From: Putridiphycobacter roseus
GTDB taxonomy: Bacteria > Bacteroidota > Bacteroidia > Flavobacteriales_D > Crocinitomicaceae
Reading direction: 5' to 3'
NCBI RefSeq assembly: GCF_003234935.1
Contig: NZ_QKSB01000001.1
Coordinates: 310,001-374,000, forward strand
DNA length: 64,000 bases
The position numbers and the translations under genes were made by a program. The notes under the pieces are model-generated. The model searched no databases. It worked only from the letters and a program-made list of their open reading frames with translations, and had not been told where the DNA came from. Position 1 is the stretch's first letter. Each line of letters starts with the position of its first letter. Below are positions 46,596 to 56,886 of this stretch, piece after piece.

Positions 46596-47726
46596 GTGAA
46601 AAAAATTCAAATGGTAGATTTGGTTTCTCAATACGAGAAAATCAAGCCTGAAATATTAAAATCAATCGAAAATGTCCTTGATAACGCGACTTTTATCAAT
46701 GGACCGGCGGTTAAAAGTTTTCAAAATAATTTAGAACAATATTTAAATGTCAAACATGTAATACCATGTGCAAATGGTACAGATGCTTTACAAATTGCTT
46801 TGATGGCTTTGGGACTAGAACCAGGTGACGAAGTAATCACTTCAGATTTCACTTTTGCGGCTACCGTTGAAGTGGTAAAACTTTTAAAGCTTAAACCTGT
46901 TTTAGTAGATGTTGATTGGAATAACTTTAACATATCAATCGCGGCCATAGAAAAGGCAATTACACCAAAAACTAAGGCTATAATTCCGGTTCATTTGTTT
47001 GGACAAAGTGCCGATATGGAGTCCTTAATGGCCCTTGCTAAAAAGCATAATATTGCGCTAGTAGAAGATACAGCGCAAGGAATTGGTGCAAAATACACAT
47101 TTAAAAATGGTGAAACTCACTTTGCTGGAACCATAGGTGAAATAGGAACCACTTCTTTTTTCCCCTCTAAAAACTTAGGTGGTTTTGGAGATGGTGGAGC
47201 TGTATTTACCAATGACGACAATTTGGCGAAAATCATGCGCTCTATTGTAAACCACGGTATGGGAGAGCGTTATTACTACGACAGAGTTGGTGTTAATTCT
47301 AGACTGGACAGTATTCAGGCTGCCGTTTTAGATATTAAATTAACCCATTTAGATGAGTATATCGCTAGTCGTCAAAAAGCAGCAGCTTATTATTCTGACT
47401 TTTTTAAGGACTTTGAAAATGTAGAAACTCCGGTGATTGAAGACTATTCCACCCATGTTTTTCACCAGTACACTTTAAAAATAAAAGGCATCAATCAATT
47501 TGAAGCTCAAAAATACCTAAACGAAAAAGGAATCCCGGCAATGATCTATTACCCTGTCCCTTTGCATAGTCAAAAGGCATATGATGCAGATCAATATGAT
47601 GATGCAGATTTTAAAAATACAAATTTACTTTGTCATTCCGTATTATCTTTACCAATGCATACCGAATTAGAAGAAGAACAATTGAGATTCATTTGCGAAT
47701 CCCTAAAAAAATATTTAATTAAATGA
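46596..47726 (+). CDS. wbpE: WbpE-like DegT/DnrJ/EryC1 aminotransferase
   Basis: A 376-residue PLP enzyme of the nucleotide-sugar aminotransferase family. Lys192 (SKNLGGFGDGG) is the Schiff-base residue and Asp158 (EDTAQGIGA) holds the PLP ring nitrogen. It would add an amino group at C3 of a UDP-3-keto-uronic acid. The GTG at 46596 gives the usual N-terminus MKKIQMVDL; an ATG at 46611 and a TTG at 46587 are alternatives. The stop overlaps the start of ugd by four bases. With the WbpD-, WbpB- and WbpA-like genes downstream it completes a UDP-diacetamido-uronate pathway. Confidence 0.9.
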   Translation: MKKIQMVDLVSQYEKIKPEILKSIENVLDNATFINGPAVKSFQNNLEQYLNVKHVIPCANGTDALQIALMALGLEPGDEVITSDFTFAATVEVVKLLKLKPVLVDVDWNNFNISIAAIEKAITPKTKAIIPVHLFGQSADMESLMALAKKHNIALVEDTAQGIGAKYTFKNGETHFAGTIGEIGTTSFFPSKNLGGFGDGGAVFTNDDNLAKIMRSIVNHGMGERYYYDRVGVNSRLDSIQAAVLDIKLTHLDEYIASRQKAAAYYSDFFKDFENVETPVIEDYSTHVFHQYTLKIKGINQFEAQKYLNEKGIPAMIYYPVPLHSQKAYDADQYDDADFKNTNLLCHSVLSLPMHTELEEEQLRFICESLKKYLIK

Positions 47727-49036
47727 AAAAAATTGCAGTAATTGGAACTGGCTACGTAGGCCTAGTAACAGGAACTTGTTTCGCAGAAACAGGTAATGAT
47801 GTCATTTGTGTGGACATAGACAAAGAGAAAGTGGACTTAATGAAGAATGGTAAAGTTCCAATTTATGAACCACATTTAGATGTTTTATTTGAAAGAAACA
47901 TCAAAGAAGGTAGACTTCGCTTTACCACAGATATTGCAGAGGGAATAAAAGATGCTGAAATTATATTTTTAGCCTTACCTACCCCTCCGGGTGAAGATGG
48001 ATCTGCAGATTTATCTTACGTACTTGGTGTTGGTGCAGACTTAGGTAAATTAATGACAGAATACAAGGTTATCGTCGATAAATCAACTGTTCCCGTTGGA
48101 ACATCAGAAAAAGTGGAAGCTGCGATTAAAGCACATGCGACCGTTGAATTTGACGTGGTTTCTAATCCTGAATTTTTAAGAGAAGGATTTGCAGTAGATG
48201 ACTTTTTAAAGCCAGATAGAGTAGTAATAGGTACTAACTCTGCAAGAGCCAGAAAAATAATGGGTGAATTATACAAACCTTTCGTTCGTCAAGGAAATCC
48301 AATTTTATTCATGGATGAAAAATCAGCAGAATTAACAAAGTATGCTGCCAATTCATTTTTAGCCACTAAAATTACTTTTATGAACGAAATCGCAAATTTT
48401 TGCGAAATTGTTGGTGCGAATGTAGATGATGTAAGAATTGGTATCGGGTCGGATGATAGAATTGGTAACAGATTCCTTTTTCCTGGTATTGGATTTGGCG
48501 GAAGTTGTTTTCCTAAAGATGTACAAGCATTAGTAAAATCAGGTAAAGAATATAATTACGATTTCGATATTATTAATGCTGTTTTACGGGTAAATGATCA
48601 ACAAAGACTAAGGTTAATTGACAAAGTTTTAAATCATTTTGGTGATGTTAAAGGAAAAACGTTTGGCTTATGGGGCCTTGCATTTAAACCGGATACAGAT
48701 GACATTAGAGAAGCACCAGCTTTATACATGATAGAGAAGTTACTTGCTGCAGGTGCAAAAATTAAAGCATATGATCCTGAAGCAATGGCAAATGTTAAAA
48801 AACAATATGATTTCGACATTGAATATGTAGACAATCAATATACTGCAATTGAAGGTGCAGATGCTCTATTAATTGCCACGGAATGGGGAGCATTTAGAAA
48901 CCCTGACTTTGAACTTATCAAAAAGAACTTGAAAAAACCAAAAGTATTTGATGGTCGTAATTTATTTGGCTTAGAAGAAATGGAAGAAAGAGGATTTTAT
49001 TACGAAAGTATTGGTAGAAGAACAATTGTAGGATGA
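47723..49036 (+). CDS. ugd: UDP-glucose 6-dehydrogenase
   Basis: A 437-residue cytoplasmic enzyme making UDP-glucuronate. Rossmann loop [12 protein letters not shown] at 6-17, catalytic Cys262 in GGSCFPKD, and the full C-terminal Rossmann domain ([15 protein letters not shown]) are visible. It overlaps the WbpE-like gene and the SDR gene by four bases on each side. The SDR gene downstream decarboxylates its product, so the pair yields UDP-xylose. Confidence 0.96.
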   Translation: MKKIAVIGTGYVGLVTGTCFAETGNDVICVDIDKEKVDLMKNGKVPIYEPHLDVLFERNIKEGRLRFTTDIAEGIKDAEIIFLALPTPPGEDGSADLSYVLGVGADLGKLMTEYKVIVDKSTVPVGTSEKVEAAIKAHATVEFDVVSNPEFLREGFAVDDFLKPDRVVIGTNSARARKIMGELYKPFVRQGNPILFMDEKSAELTKYAANSFLATKITFMNEIANFCEIVGANVDDVRIGIGSDDRIGNRFLFPGIGFGGSCFPKDVQALVKSGKEYNYDFDIINAVLRVNDQQRLRLIDKVLNHFGDVKGKTFGLWGLAFKPDTDDIREAPALYMIEKLLAAGAKIKAYDPEAMANVKKQYDFDIEYVDNQYTAIEGADALLIATEWGAFRNPDFELIKKNLKKPKVFDGRNLFGLEEMEERGFYYESIGRRTIVG

Positions 49037-50031
49037 AACAAAGAAAAAAAGTATTAATTACAGGGGCAGCAGGATTTTTAGGTTCTCATTTATGTGACCG
49101 TTTTATTAAAGAAGATTTTCATGTAATTGCCATGGATAATTTAATAACAGGTCGGTTAAAAAATATTGAGCATTTATTTCCGCTTGAAAATTTTGAGTTT
49201 TATAACCATGACGTAAGTAAATTCATCCATATTCCAGGTGAATTAGATTATATCATGCATTTTGCTTCACCTGCTAGTCCGATTGATTACTTAAAAATAC
49301 CCATACAAACTTTAAAAGTTGGCTCACTCGGTATCCACAATTGTCTTGGTTTAGCAAAGGCAAAAAACGCGACTTTAATGATTGCTTCAACTTCTGAAGT
49401 TTATGGTGATCCCGAAGTACATCCACAAACAGAAGAATACTGGGGAAATGTAAACCCAATTGGCCCAAGAGGAGTATACGACGAAGCGAAAAGATTTCAG
49501 GAAGCAATGACCATGGCTTACCATACTTTTCATGATGTAGACACGAGGATTGTAAGGATATTTAACACTTACGGCCCAAGAATGCGACTAAATGATGGTC
49601 GAGTATTACCTGCCTTTATTGGACAAGCATTAAGAGGAGAAGATTTGACTGTTTTTGGAGATGGTTCACAAACCAGATCCTTCTGCTATGTAGATGACTT
49701 AGTAGAAGGAATCTATAGATTGTTAAATAAAAAAGACTATCATCAACCAGTGAATATCGGTAATCCAGATGAGATTTCTATAGGTGATTTTGCAGAAGAA
49801 ATCATCAAATTAACCGGAACTACTCAAAAAGTAATTTATAAAGACCTTCCGGTAAATGATCCAAAACAACGTCAACCTGACATTACTAAAGCGATTGATT
49901 TATTAGGTTGGACACCTAAAGTAGACCGAGCAAGTGGTCTAAAAATAACCTACGATTATTTCAAATCTTTATCCAAAGATGAATTAGAAAAAACAGACCA
50001 CTATAATTTTGATAACTTTATTATAAAATAA
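49033..50031 (+). CDS. UDP-glucuronate decarboxylase (UDP-xylose synthase)
   Basis: A 332-residue extended SDR enzyme: cofactor loop GAAGFLG at 11-17, Ser in STSEVYG (119-125), and Y149-x3-K153 in VYDEAK. The [15 protein letters not shown] and [17 protein letters not shown] blocks are characteristic of UDP-xylose synthase. It converts UDP-glucuronate, the product of the adjacent ugd, to UDP-xylose. It starts in the last four bases of ugd. The alternative, a 4-epimerase, is less likely given those blocks. Confidence 0.93.
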   Translation: MKQRKKVLITGAAGFLGSHLCDRFIKEDFHVIAMDNLITGRLKNIEHLFPLENFEFYNHDVSKFIHIPGELDYIMHFASPASPIDYLKIPIQTLKVGSLGIHNCLGLAKAKNATLMIASTSEVYGDPEVHPQTEEYWGNVNPIGPRGVYDEAKRFQEAMTMAYHTFHDVDTRIVRIFNTYGPRMRLNDGRVLPAFIGQALRGEDLTVFGDGSQTRSFCYVDDLVEGIYRLLNKKDYHQPVNIGNPDEISIGDFAEEIIKLTGTTQKVIYKDLPVNDPKQRQPDITKAIDLLGWTPKVDRASGLKITYDYFKSLSKDELEKTDHYNFDNFIIK

Positions 50032-50037
50032 TTTAGT

Positions 50038-53000
50038 ATGATACGTTCATTACTACTAATATCCATTGTCTTTGCATTCAATAATATTGTTTTCGCACAG
50101 CCTTTGTATAAAGTAATGATGGAAGATAATCAATTCAATTTTTACCAAGTAGTCGATACTGCTGAAAGCTATTTTAATACCCACCCCAGAACAAAAGGTT
50201 CTGGGTGGAAGGGCTTTCAGAGGTGGATTGCAGCAAATGAATACAAGTATTACCCTAGTGGAGATAGAACGCAAACTTCTCCTTTCTTTGCAGAAGAAAA
50301 CTTTACTAAATTTAAGGAAGAAAATTCAAACGCAGAAGATTTTTTCAATTCAGGCTGGCAAGATTTAGGACCATATTCTATTGATAGTATTACGGGCCAT
50401 TATTCAGCCGGACTCGGAAGAGTAGAAGATTTTTATGTCAATCCCAATAACACACAATTAATCTACTTAGGTTCTAGAAGTGGTGGCTTTTGGCGTTCTA
50501 CAGACGGGGGCGGGAATTGGTTAAACTCTACGGATTTCCTTGTCGCTACAGGTGTAGATGCTATCGCTGTATCTCCAACAAACCCAGACTCCGTATTAGT
50601 AAATGTAAAAAACGCTAGAAATGGTACAACCCATGGCGTTTACCGTTCAGTGGATGGCGGAATAACTTGGAATGTCACTAACTTTAATCCTATCAATTTA
50701 GGTTGGGGTGGCTTAGGTACAAATGATAAAATTTATAAAATTGCATACCACCCTACTATTCCAAACTTAGTATTTGTTGGCACATCTAAAGGAATATTTA
50801 AGTCTACCGATAACCTACAAACTTGGACACAAGCATTAAGCACTTCCGATATTACCGATATTGATTTTCATCCAACCAACACCAATATTTTATACTTATA
50901 TGATGATTATTATTGGGGAGTAAATCAAAATGTAGTTTTAAAATCCACTGATTTGGGGGCTACTTATACAAGTTCTAACCAAATTACAGGAAATAATGAT
51001 GCAAAATTAATCATATCCTTAAGCGCCGACTGTCCCTCTTGCGTATACGTTGCCTCTGGAAATGGTATTTGGAAATCTACAGATGAAGGACAAAATTTTA
51101 ATTATTTAAATAACCCTGGAAATAGTTGCGACGGTTTTGCCGTAAATGATTTAGATACTTCAAAAATGATTTATGGTTATTTAGATATTGAAGGAAGTAT
51201 TGATGGGGGCCAATCATTTAGTCAAATTACATTTTGGTCGCAAGGTACCAATGCTAGTTTTAATAATGGCTTATATGTACACGCTGACTTAAGGGATGCA
51301 AAATGCATAAATGGAACCTACTATGTAGCTACTGATGGCTTTTTAAGTCGATCTTTAAATAACGGCATCACTTGGGAAATATTAAGCCAAGGTACCGGTA
51401 TTCGAGAAAATTATTCTTTAGGTATCAGTCAATCGAATCACTATAGAACCATGGTCGGTTCCCAAGATAATGGAACAAGTATTAAGCATAAAAATGATTG
51501 GATAGAATTTTATGGTGCAGATGGCATGGAGGCAATTATTCACCCCTTAAATGATGATTGGATGATTGGTAGTATCCAATATGGCAGTAGAAGAATCACA
51601 AAGAATGGTGGAGCGACACAAGGAGGAGCAACACCAACGGGACAATCGGGTAGCTGGATAGCACCGTTAATGTACGACCCAAATGACCACATGACCGTTT
51701 ATTCCCTTGGCGAAAACATTTACAAAAGTACTGACTTTGGTACTTCATGGGTGAATATTGGTTCACCTTCCTTTACTGGAACCATTGCTGAAGCTGCAAT
51801 AGCACAAAACAATTCAAACACCTTAATTGTAAGCAAAGCATCAAACATTGAAATAACCACAGATGCTGGTATTACATTTACCGACATTAGCAATGGTTTA
51901 CCTAATAATACCATTACTGATATTGCATTCGACCCGCATAACGACCAAGTCATTATAGTAACATTCGCGACACACCAAAACGACAACAATAAGGTTTTTC
52001 TTAGCAACAATCAGGGAGCAACTTGGACCAATATTTCTTACAATATCCAGAATATGCCAATTCGTAAAGTGGTAATTGATCATTCACCAGAAGCAAATAT
52101 TTATTTAGGGGCTGAAATTGGCGTTTTTACAAAACCTATGAATGGTAATAGTTGGACCTTATACAATGTAGACTTACCAAACATAGCCATTGAAGACATG
52201 GAAATAATGTGGGGTTCAAATACTTTAAGAGCGGCAACTTGGGGTCGAGGGTTATGGGAATATGCCTTGGTAGGTAGGTCAGATTATCCAGCAATTATAC
52301 GTACAAAAATTACCGACACACCAAGTGATATTCTTCCAACAAATAATACCCCACAATATGTCACTTCCATTATTTCCTACGACAATAACATTACAAGTGC
52401 TTATGTAAAGTATGCCGTAAATAACCAAGTATATAACAACACCCTAACCATGTCAAATACCATAGACAGTACTTGGGTAACAAACAATCCAATTCCCGCT
52501 GGTTTGGTGAACGATAAAATTTACTTTAAAGTATACGCCATTGGTACTAATAATGACACTACGGAGACTTACAAATTCATGTATACCATGCGCCCATCCT
52601 GTCTTTCTAGTGGTAACATGAGTTGGGGAACGGCCATAACTGAAGTAGGAATTAATACGATACTAAACAGCAGTGGTAAAACCCAACCCTATACTGATTA
52701 TTCCAGTACGCAATCTACCAATTTATTAATAGGCAATAATTATGATTTGAGTGTAAACTTAAATACAGATGGGAATTACAGTATCTATGCAAAAGCTTGG
52801 ATTGATTGGAATCAAAATGGGAGTTATTTAGACACTGGAGAAGAATATGACCTTGGGTTTACATTAAACGCAACAAATGGTATCACTTCTAATTCGCCAC
52901 TTTCAATTACCGTCCCAAGTACCGCTTTAATCGGCAACACAAGTATGCGGGTATCTGCAAAATTCAATGCATCACCTACCCCTTGTGAAACAGACTTTGA

Positions 53001-53904
53001 TGGAGAAGTGGAAGATTATCAAATTAAAGTAGACCCACTACAACTTGACTTTATCACTACCAATCAGCCATCCTGTATTGGAGATGTTTTATATTATGAG
53101 TATACTGGTGACCCTGTAGATTCTGTCTATTGGGAATTTACCAATGGTAGTACAGTTTATTCTGGTAATACTTTAACGGATAATATTGTATTTAATGCAA
53201 TCGGCTTATTCGACTTTACTTTATACGGATATTATGGTGGTGTGCAATTCTCAAAAGACTCTCTAGGCATTGTTAACATTGTTGGCTATGATAGCATTAC
53301 TATTTTTGACACCATCTGTTTAGGGGAAATTTATCCCTTTAATTCGCAACAACTAACCACAACAGGCACTTATATAGCAACATTTACCACTCCGACTTGT
53401 GACTCAATCGTTACCTTACACCTTTCTGCTACAGCCTTAGATGTAAGTGTTGACAATCAAAACACTCACTTAATAGCAAATAGCACTGTTGGTACTTACC
53501 AATGGTATGACTGTAAGTCAAATATGATAATAGCAGGCGCAAACAACAGCACTTATACGCCAATAATGGATGGCGCATATGCCTTAATTTTAAATTATCA
53601 AAACTGCGCAGACACTTCAGATTGCATAGAAATTAATGGTTTAAATATTCCGTCTAATGGAGAAACCGTTATCAAAATATACCCAAATCCATTTGAAAAT
53701 ACTTTTACAATCGAACTTGATAATTCGAAGCAACCAAAACAAGTTAAAGTATACAATGCTTCAGGTAAAGTAGTATTAATAAAACAACTAAAATCTAAGG
53801 ATAATATAGTAGAATTTGACTTAACAAAACATGCAAAAGGCATATATTTTATTCATGTTATTAGCGAAAAATCTTCGGTAATTCAAAAACTTATTAAATA
53901 TTAA
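50038..53904 (+). CDS. T9SS-exported BNR/VPS10-like propeller protein with GEVED domain
   Basis: A 1288-residue secreted protein. After a signal peptide (ends near VFAQ, residue 21) comes a two-propeller VPS10/sortilin-like region (about 95-750) with many Asp-box turns such as RSTDGGGNW, RSVDGGITW, KSTDEGQNF and KSTDFGTSW. A GEVED domain follows (GEVEDYQIKV near 995), then a PKD-like region and a type A sorting domain (IYPNPFENTFTIEL near 1220) ending LIKY. It is cut and attached at the surface by T9SS. It lies in the middle of the polysaccharide operon (7 bases after the SDR gene, 3 before the WbpD-like gene), so a role with the exported glycan is plausible but unproven. Confidence 0.9.
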   Translation: MIRSLLLISIVFAFNNIVFAQPLYKVMMEDNQFNFYQVVDTAESYFNTHPRTKGSGWKGFQRWIAANEYKYYPSGDRTQTSPFFAEENFTKFKEENSNAEDFFNSGWQDLGPYSIDSITGHYSAGLGRVEDFYVNPNNTQLIYLGSRSGGFWRSTDGGGNWLNSTDFLVATGVDAIAVSPTNPDSVLVNVKNARNGTTHGVYRSVDGGITWNVTNFNPINLGWGGLGTNDKIYKIAYHPTIPNLVFVGTSKGIFKSTDNLQTWTQALSTSDITDIDFHPTNTNILYLYDDYYWGVNQNVVLKSTDLGATYTSSNQITGNNDAKLIISLSADCPSCVYVASGNGIWKSTDEGQNFNYLNNPGNSCDGFAVNDLDTSKMIYGYLDIEGSIDGGQSFSQITFWSQGTNASFNNGLYVHADLRDAKCINGTYYVATDGFLSRSLNNGITWEILSQGTGIRENYSLGISQSNHYRTMVGSQDNGTSIKHKNDWIEFYGADGMEAIIHPLNDDWMIGSIQYGSRRITKNGGATQGGATPTGQSGSWIAPLMYDPNDHMTVYSLGENIYKSTDFGTSWVNIGSPSFTGTIAEAAIAQNNSNTLIVSKASNIEITTDAGITFTDISNGLPNNTITDIAFDPHNDQVIIVTFATHQNDNNKVFLSNNQGATWTNISYNIQNMPIRKVVIDHSPEANIYLGAEIGVFTKPMNGNSWTLYNVDLPNIAIEDMEIMWGSNTLRAATWGRGLWEYALVGRSDYPAIIRTKITDTPSDILPTNNTPQYVTSIISYDNNITSAYVKYAVNNQVYNNTLTMSNTIDSTWVTNNPIPAGLVNDKIYFKVYAIGTNNDTTETYKFMYTMRPSCLSSGNMSWGTAITEVGINTILNSSGKTQPYTDYSSTQSTNLLIGNNYDLSVNLNTDGNYSIYAKAWIDWNQNGSYLDTGEEYDLGFTLNATNGITSNSPLSITVPSTALIGNTSMRVSAKFNASPTPCETDFDGEVEDYQIKVDPLQLDFITTNQPSCIGDVLYYEYTGDPVDSVYWEFTNGSTVYSGNTLTDNIVFNAIGLFDFTLYGYYGGVQFSKDSLGIVNIVGYDSITIFDTICLGEIYPFNSQQLTTTGTYIATFTTPTCDSIVTLHLSATALDVSVDNQNTHLIANSTVGTYQWYDCKSNMIIAGANNSTYTPIMDGAYALILNYQNCADTSDCIEINGLNIPSNGETVIKIYPNPFENTFTIELDNSKQPKQVKVYNASGKVVLIKQLKSKDNIVEFDLTKHAKGIYFIHVISEKSSVIQKLIKY

Positions 53905-53907
53905 AAG

Positions 53908-54480
53908 ATGGATTATTTTGCACATGAGACAGCGGTTATAGACGCAGGATGTACGATTGGAAAAGGCACAAAAATTTGGCACTTTTCTCATATTATGGCC
54001 GATTCTATTATTGGTGAAAATTGTAATTTTGGTCAAAATGTGGTGGTTTCCCCAAAAGTTGTATTGGGAAATAATGTTAAAGTTCAAAATAACGTTTCGA
54101 TATACACAGGGGTGACTTGTGAAGATGATGTTTTTTTAGGTCCTTCTATGGTATTTACCAATGTAATAAACCCTAGAAGTGCAATTAATCGACGCAATGA
54201 ATATGCCAAAACTATTGTAATGCAAGGTGCATCTATTGGAGCTAATGCAACTATAGTCTGTGGACATAATATTGGAAAATTTGCTTTTATTGGAGCAGGT
54301 GCCGTAGTTACAAAAGATATTCCTAATTTTGCACTTGTTGTCGGCAATCCAGCAAAGCAAATAGGTTGGGTTGGGGAATATGGTCACCGTTTAAATTTTG
54401 ACGAAAATCAAACAGCAGTTTGTCCAGAAAGTGGACAAGAATACATTTTAAAGAACGAGTTAGTATATAGACTTAAATAA
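53908..54480 (+). CDS. wbpD: WbpD-like N-acetyltransferase
   Basis: A 190-residue left-handed beta-helix (hexapeptide repeat) acetyltransferase: repeats such as IGKGTK, IGENCN, LGNNVK and IGANATIVCG run through the centre, and the loop NPRSAINRRNEY is like that of WbpD/WlbB, which acetylates the C3 amino group of UDP-2-acetamido-3-amino-2,3-dideoxy-glucuronate. The order WbpD- then WbpB- then WbpA-like genes follows, with one-base overlap to the next gene (stop TAA, start ATG share an A). Acetyl-CoA is the donor. Confidence 0.9.
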   Translation: MDYFAHETAVIDAGCTIGKGTKIWHFSHIMADSIIGENCNFGQNVVVSPKVVLGNNVKVQNNVSIYTGVTCEDDVFLGPSMVFTNVINPRSAINRRNEYAKTIVMQGASIGANATIVCGHNIGKFAFIGAGAVVTKDIPNFALVVGNPAKQIGWVGEYGHRLNFDENQTAVCPESGQEYILKNELVYRLK

Positions 54481-55523
54481 TGCAAGAAGGAAAATTAAAA
54501 TTTGTAGTAATTGGATGCGGCCATATTGGTAAAAGACACGCAACCATGATTTTAAATAATGAAGAAGCAGAATTGGTAGGCCTTTGTGACATCAACGCAG
54601 AGGAAAACTTAGGCCTTGAAACATTTAAAAATGTGCCTTTCTTTTCCTCATTAGAAGCACTTATAAAAAGTGGAATTGAGTTTGATATCGCCAATATTTG
54701 TACTCCAAATGGTTTACACTCTGATCAAGCTATTAAATTGTTAGACCACGATAAACACATTGTAGTAGAAAAACCAATAGGATTATCTAAAGCAAAATGT
54801 GAAACTGTTATATTTAAAGCATTAAGAAATCACAAACAGGTATTTGCAGTAATGCAAAACCGATACTCTCCACCTTCCGTTTGGCTGAAAAAAATAGTTT
54901 CTGAAAAAATAATTGGCGATATTTTTATGGTTCAAGTCAACTGTTATTGGAATAGAGATGATAGATATTATAAAAAAGGAGGCTGGAAAGGTGTGGAAGA
55001 ATTAGATGGTGGCACATTATTCACCCAATTTTCACATTTTATTGATATCATGTATTGGCTATTTGGAGACATTCAAAATATTCAAGGAAAATTTAACGAT
55101 TTCACACATGCAGCATCTACCGATTTTGAAGATTCAGGTTTTGTTTCTTTTGATTTTATGGATGGTGGCATGGGCGCATTAAATTATTCGACAGCCGTAT
55201 GGAACAGTAATCTAGAAAGCTCCATTACCATTATCGGTAGTAAAGGTAGTGTTAAAGTTGGCGGTCAATATATGAACGAAGTAGAGTATTGTAACATTGA
55301 AGATTACGACATGCCAGAATTAGCACCTTCAAATCCGCCAAATGATTACGGCAACTATAAAGGATCCGCAGCAAATCATCACTTTATCATAGAAAATGTA
55401 GTAGATACATTAAAAGGAAGAACAAAGGCTACCACCAACGCCTTAGAGGGATTAAAAGTGGTAGAAATTATTGAAAGAATATACAAAGTAAGAGACAAAA
55501 GCTTTGTTAAGCAGAAAAAATAA
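54480..55523 (+). CDS. wbpB: WbpB-like Gfo/Idh/MocA oxidoreductase
   Basis: A 347-residue cytoplasmic oxidoreductase. NAD loop IGCGHIGKRHA at 10-20 and the EKPIGLS block near 95-101 (Lys-Pro catalytic element) are present. WbpB oxidises the C3 hydroxyl of UDP-N-acetyl-glucosaminuronate to the 3-keto intermediate, which the WbpE-like enzyme then aminates. It shares one base with the preceding acetyltransferase gene and is two bases from the dehydrogenase gene. The pathway as a whole supports the specific assignment over a generic oxidoreductase. Confidence 0.87.
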   Translation: MQEGKLKFVVIGCGHIGKRHATMILNNEEAELVGLCDINAEENLGLETFKNVPFFSSLEALIKSGIEFDIANICTPNGLHSDQAIKLLDHDKHIVVEKPIGLSKAKCETVIFKALRNHKQVFAVMQNRYSPPSVWLKKIVSEKIIGDIFMVQVNCYWNRDDRYYKKGGWKGVEELDGGTLFTQFSHFIDIMYWLFGDIQNIQGKFNDFTHAASTDFEDSGFVSFDFMDGGMGALNYSTAVWNSNLESSITIIGSKGSVKVGGQYMNEVEYCNIEDYDMPELAPSNPPNDYGNYKGSAANHHFIIENVVDTLKGRTKATTNALEGLKVVEIIERIYKVRDKSFVKQKK

Positions 55524-55525
55524 GC

Positions 55526-56824
55526 ATGAATATTTACGATAGATTAGTAGCAAAAGAAACTACATTAGCAGTAATAGGTTTAGGTTATGTAGGTTTACCA
55601 ATTGCCCTAGAATTTGCAAAAAAGATCAAAGTAATCGGTTTTGACATCAATGAAAAAAGAGTGGATTTGATGAAACAAAAAATCGATCCCAGTGATGAAT
55701 TAGTCGAAAGTGATTTTAATAATACAGACATTGAATTTACTGCTAACCTTGAAGATTTAAAAAAGGCTACGTTCTTTATTGTAGCCGTACCTACTCCAAT
55801 TGACGAAAGTAGACTGCCAGATTTAAGACCATTACTTGGCGCTTCAAAAACAGTTGGACTAGCTTTAAAAAAAGGCGATTACGTTGTTTTTGAATCTACG
55901 GTATACCCTGGTTGTACCGAAGAAGATTGTATCCCTGTATTAGAGGAAGTTTCTGGTTTAAAATGGAAAGAAGATTTCAATGTTGGTTATTCTCCCGAAA
56001 GAATTAATCCAGGTGATAAAGTACACACATTAGCAAGTATTGTAAAAGTTGCGGCTGGAGACACCCCCGAATCTGCAGATATTATTGCAAAAACATACGA
56101 ACTAGTTGTTACTGCCGGGGTACACCGCGCAGCGACAATAAAAGTTGCGGAAGCAGCAAAAATTATAGAAAATACACAAAGAGATGTCAATATTGCTCTG
56201 GTAAACGAACTTTCCATTATTTTTAATAAACTAAAAATAAATACCTATGATGTTTTAGAAGCAGCTGGTACAAAATGGAATTTCTTAAACTTTAGACCAG
56301 GCCTCGTAGGCGGTCACTGTATTGGAGTTGACCCTTATTATTTAACGCATAAAGCCAAACAAGTAGGTTATCACGCAAAAATCATTAATTCTGGACGATA
56401 TGTCAATGACTCAATGGGATTTTACGTTGGTAAACAAACCGTTAAAATGATGATTAAGCAAGGTAAAAACCCTATGGAATCAAAAGTTTTATTGATGGGT
56501 GCCACTTTTAAAGAGGATGTAAGCGACATTCGAAATTCAAAAATTGTAGACGTAATTCGTGAATTGGAATCTTTTTCTTGTACTGTAGATGTAATTGATC
56601 CACATGCTGACTCAGAGGACTTATTTTTAGAGTATGGTTTTAATCTACAAAAAGAAGTAACTAATGATTATGATGCTATAATTGTAGCGGTTAACCATAA
56701 AGAATATTCTAATTATACCGAAGATGAATTTAAAAAATTAATGAAAGATGGTAAAGGAGTTTTTGTAGACTTAAAAGGAATTTATAAGAATAAAATAGAA
56801 GATTTAACATACTGGTCGCTTTAA
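55526..56824 (+). CDS. wbpA: WbpA-like UDP-GlcNAc 6-dehydrogenase
   Basis: A 432-residue nucleotide-sugar dehydrogenase: Rossmann loop VIGLGYVGLP at 16-25, catalytic Cys265 in GGHCIGVDPYYL, typical of the WbpA/WbpO/TviB branch that oxidises UDP-HexNAc twice at C6. It differs from the ugd gene product (GSCFPKD). It supplies UDP-N-acetyl-glucosaminuronate to the WbpB-like enzyme. It is the last gene before a strong terminator at 56851. Confidence 0.93.
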   Translation: MNIYDRLVAKETTLAVIGLGYVGLPIALEFAKKIKVIGFDINEKRVDLMKQKIDPSDELVESDFNNTDIEFTANLEDLKKATFFIVAVPTPIDESRLPDLRPLLGASKTVGLALKKGDYVVFESTVYPGCTEEDCIPVLEEVSGLKWKEDFNVGYSPERINPGDKVHTLASIVKVAAGDTPESADIIAKTYELVVTAGVHRAATIKVAEAAKIIENTQRDVNIALVNELSIIFNKLKINTYDVLEAAGTKWNFLNFRPGLVGGHCIGVDPYYLTHKAKQVGYHAKIINSGRYVNDSMGFYVGKQTVKMMIKQGKNPMESKVLLMGATFKEDVSDIRNSKIVDVIRELESFSCTVDVIDPHADSEDLFLEYGFNLQKEVTNDYDAIIVAVNHKEYSNYTEDEFKKLMKDGKGVFVDLKGIYKNKIEDLTYWSL

Positions 56825-56850
56825 AGCCAAACCATTATTTGTAAATTAGT

Positions 56851-56880
56851 AGCAGCGTTTAATAACGCTGCTTTTTTTTT
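56851..56880 (+). terminator. strong intrinsic terminator between wbpA-like gene and rmlB
   Basis: Perfect 9-bp stem (AGCAGCGTT at 56851-56859, AACGCTGCT at 56864-56872), 4-base loop, then nine T. It ends six bases before the rmlB ATG at 56887, which leaves no room for a separate promoter after it. rmlB must be reached by read-through, or its promoter lies before the hairpin. Confidence 0.9.
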
Positions 56881-56886
56881 GAAAAA

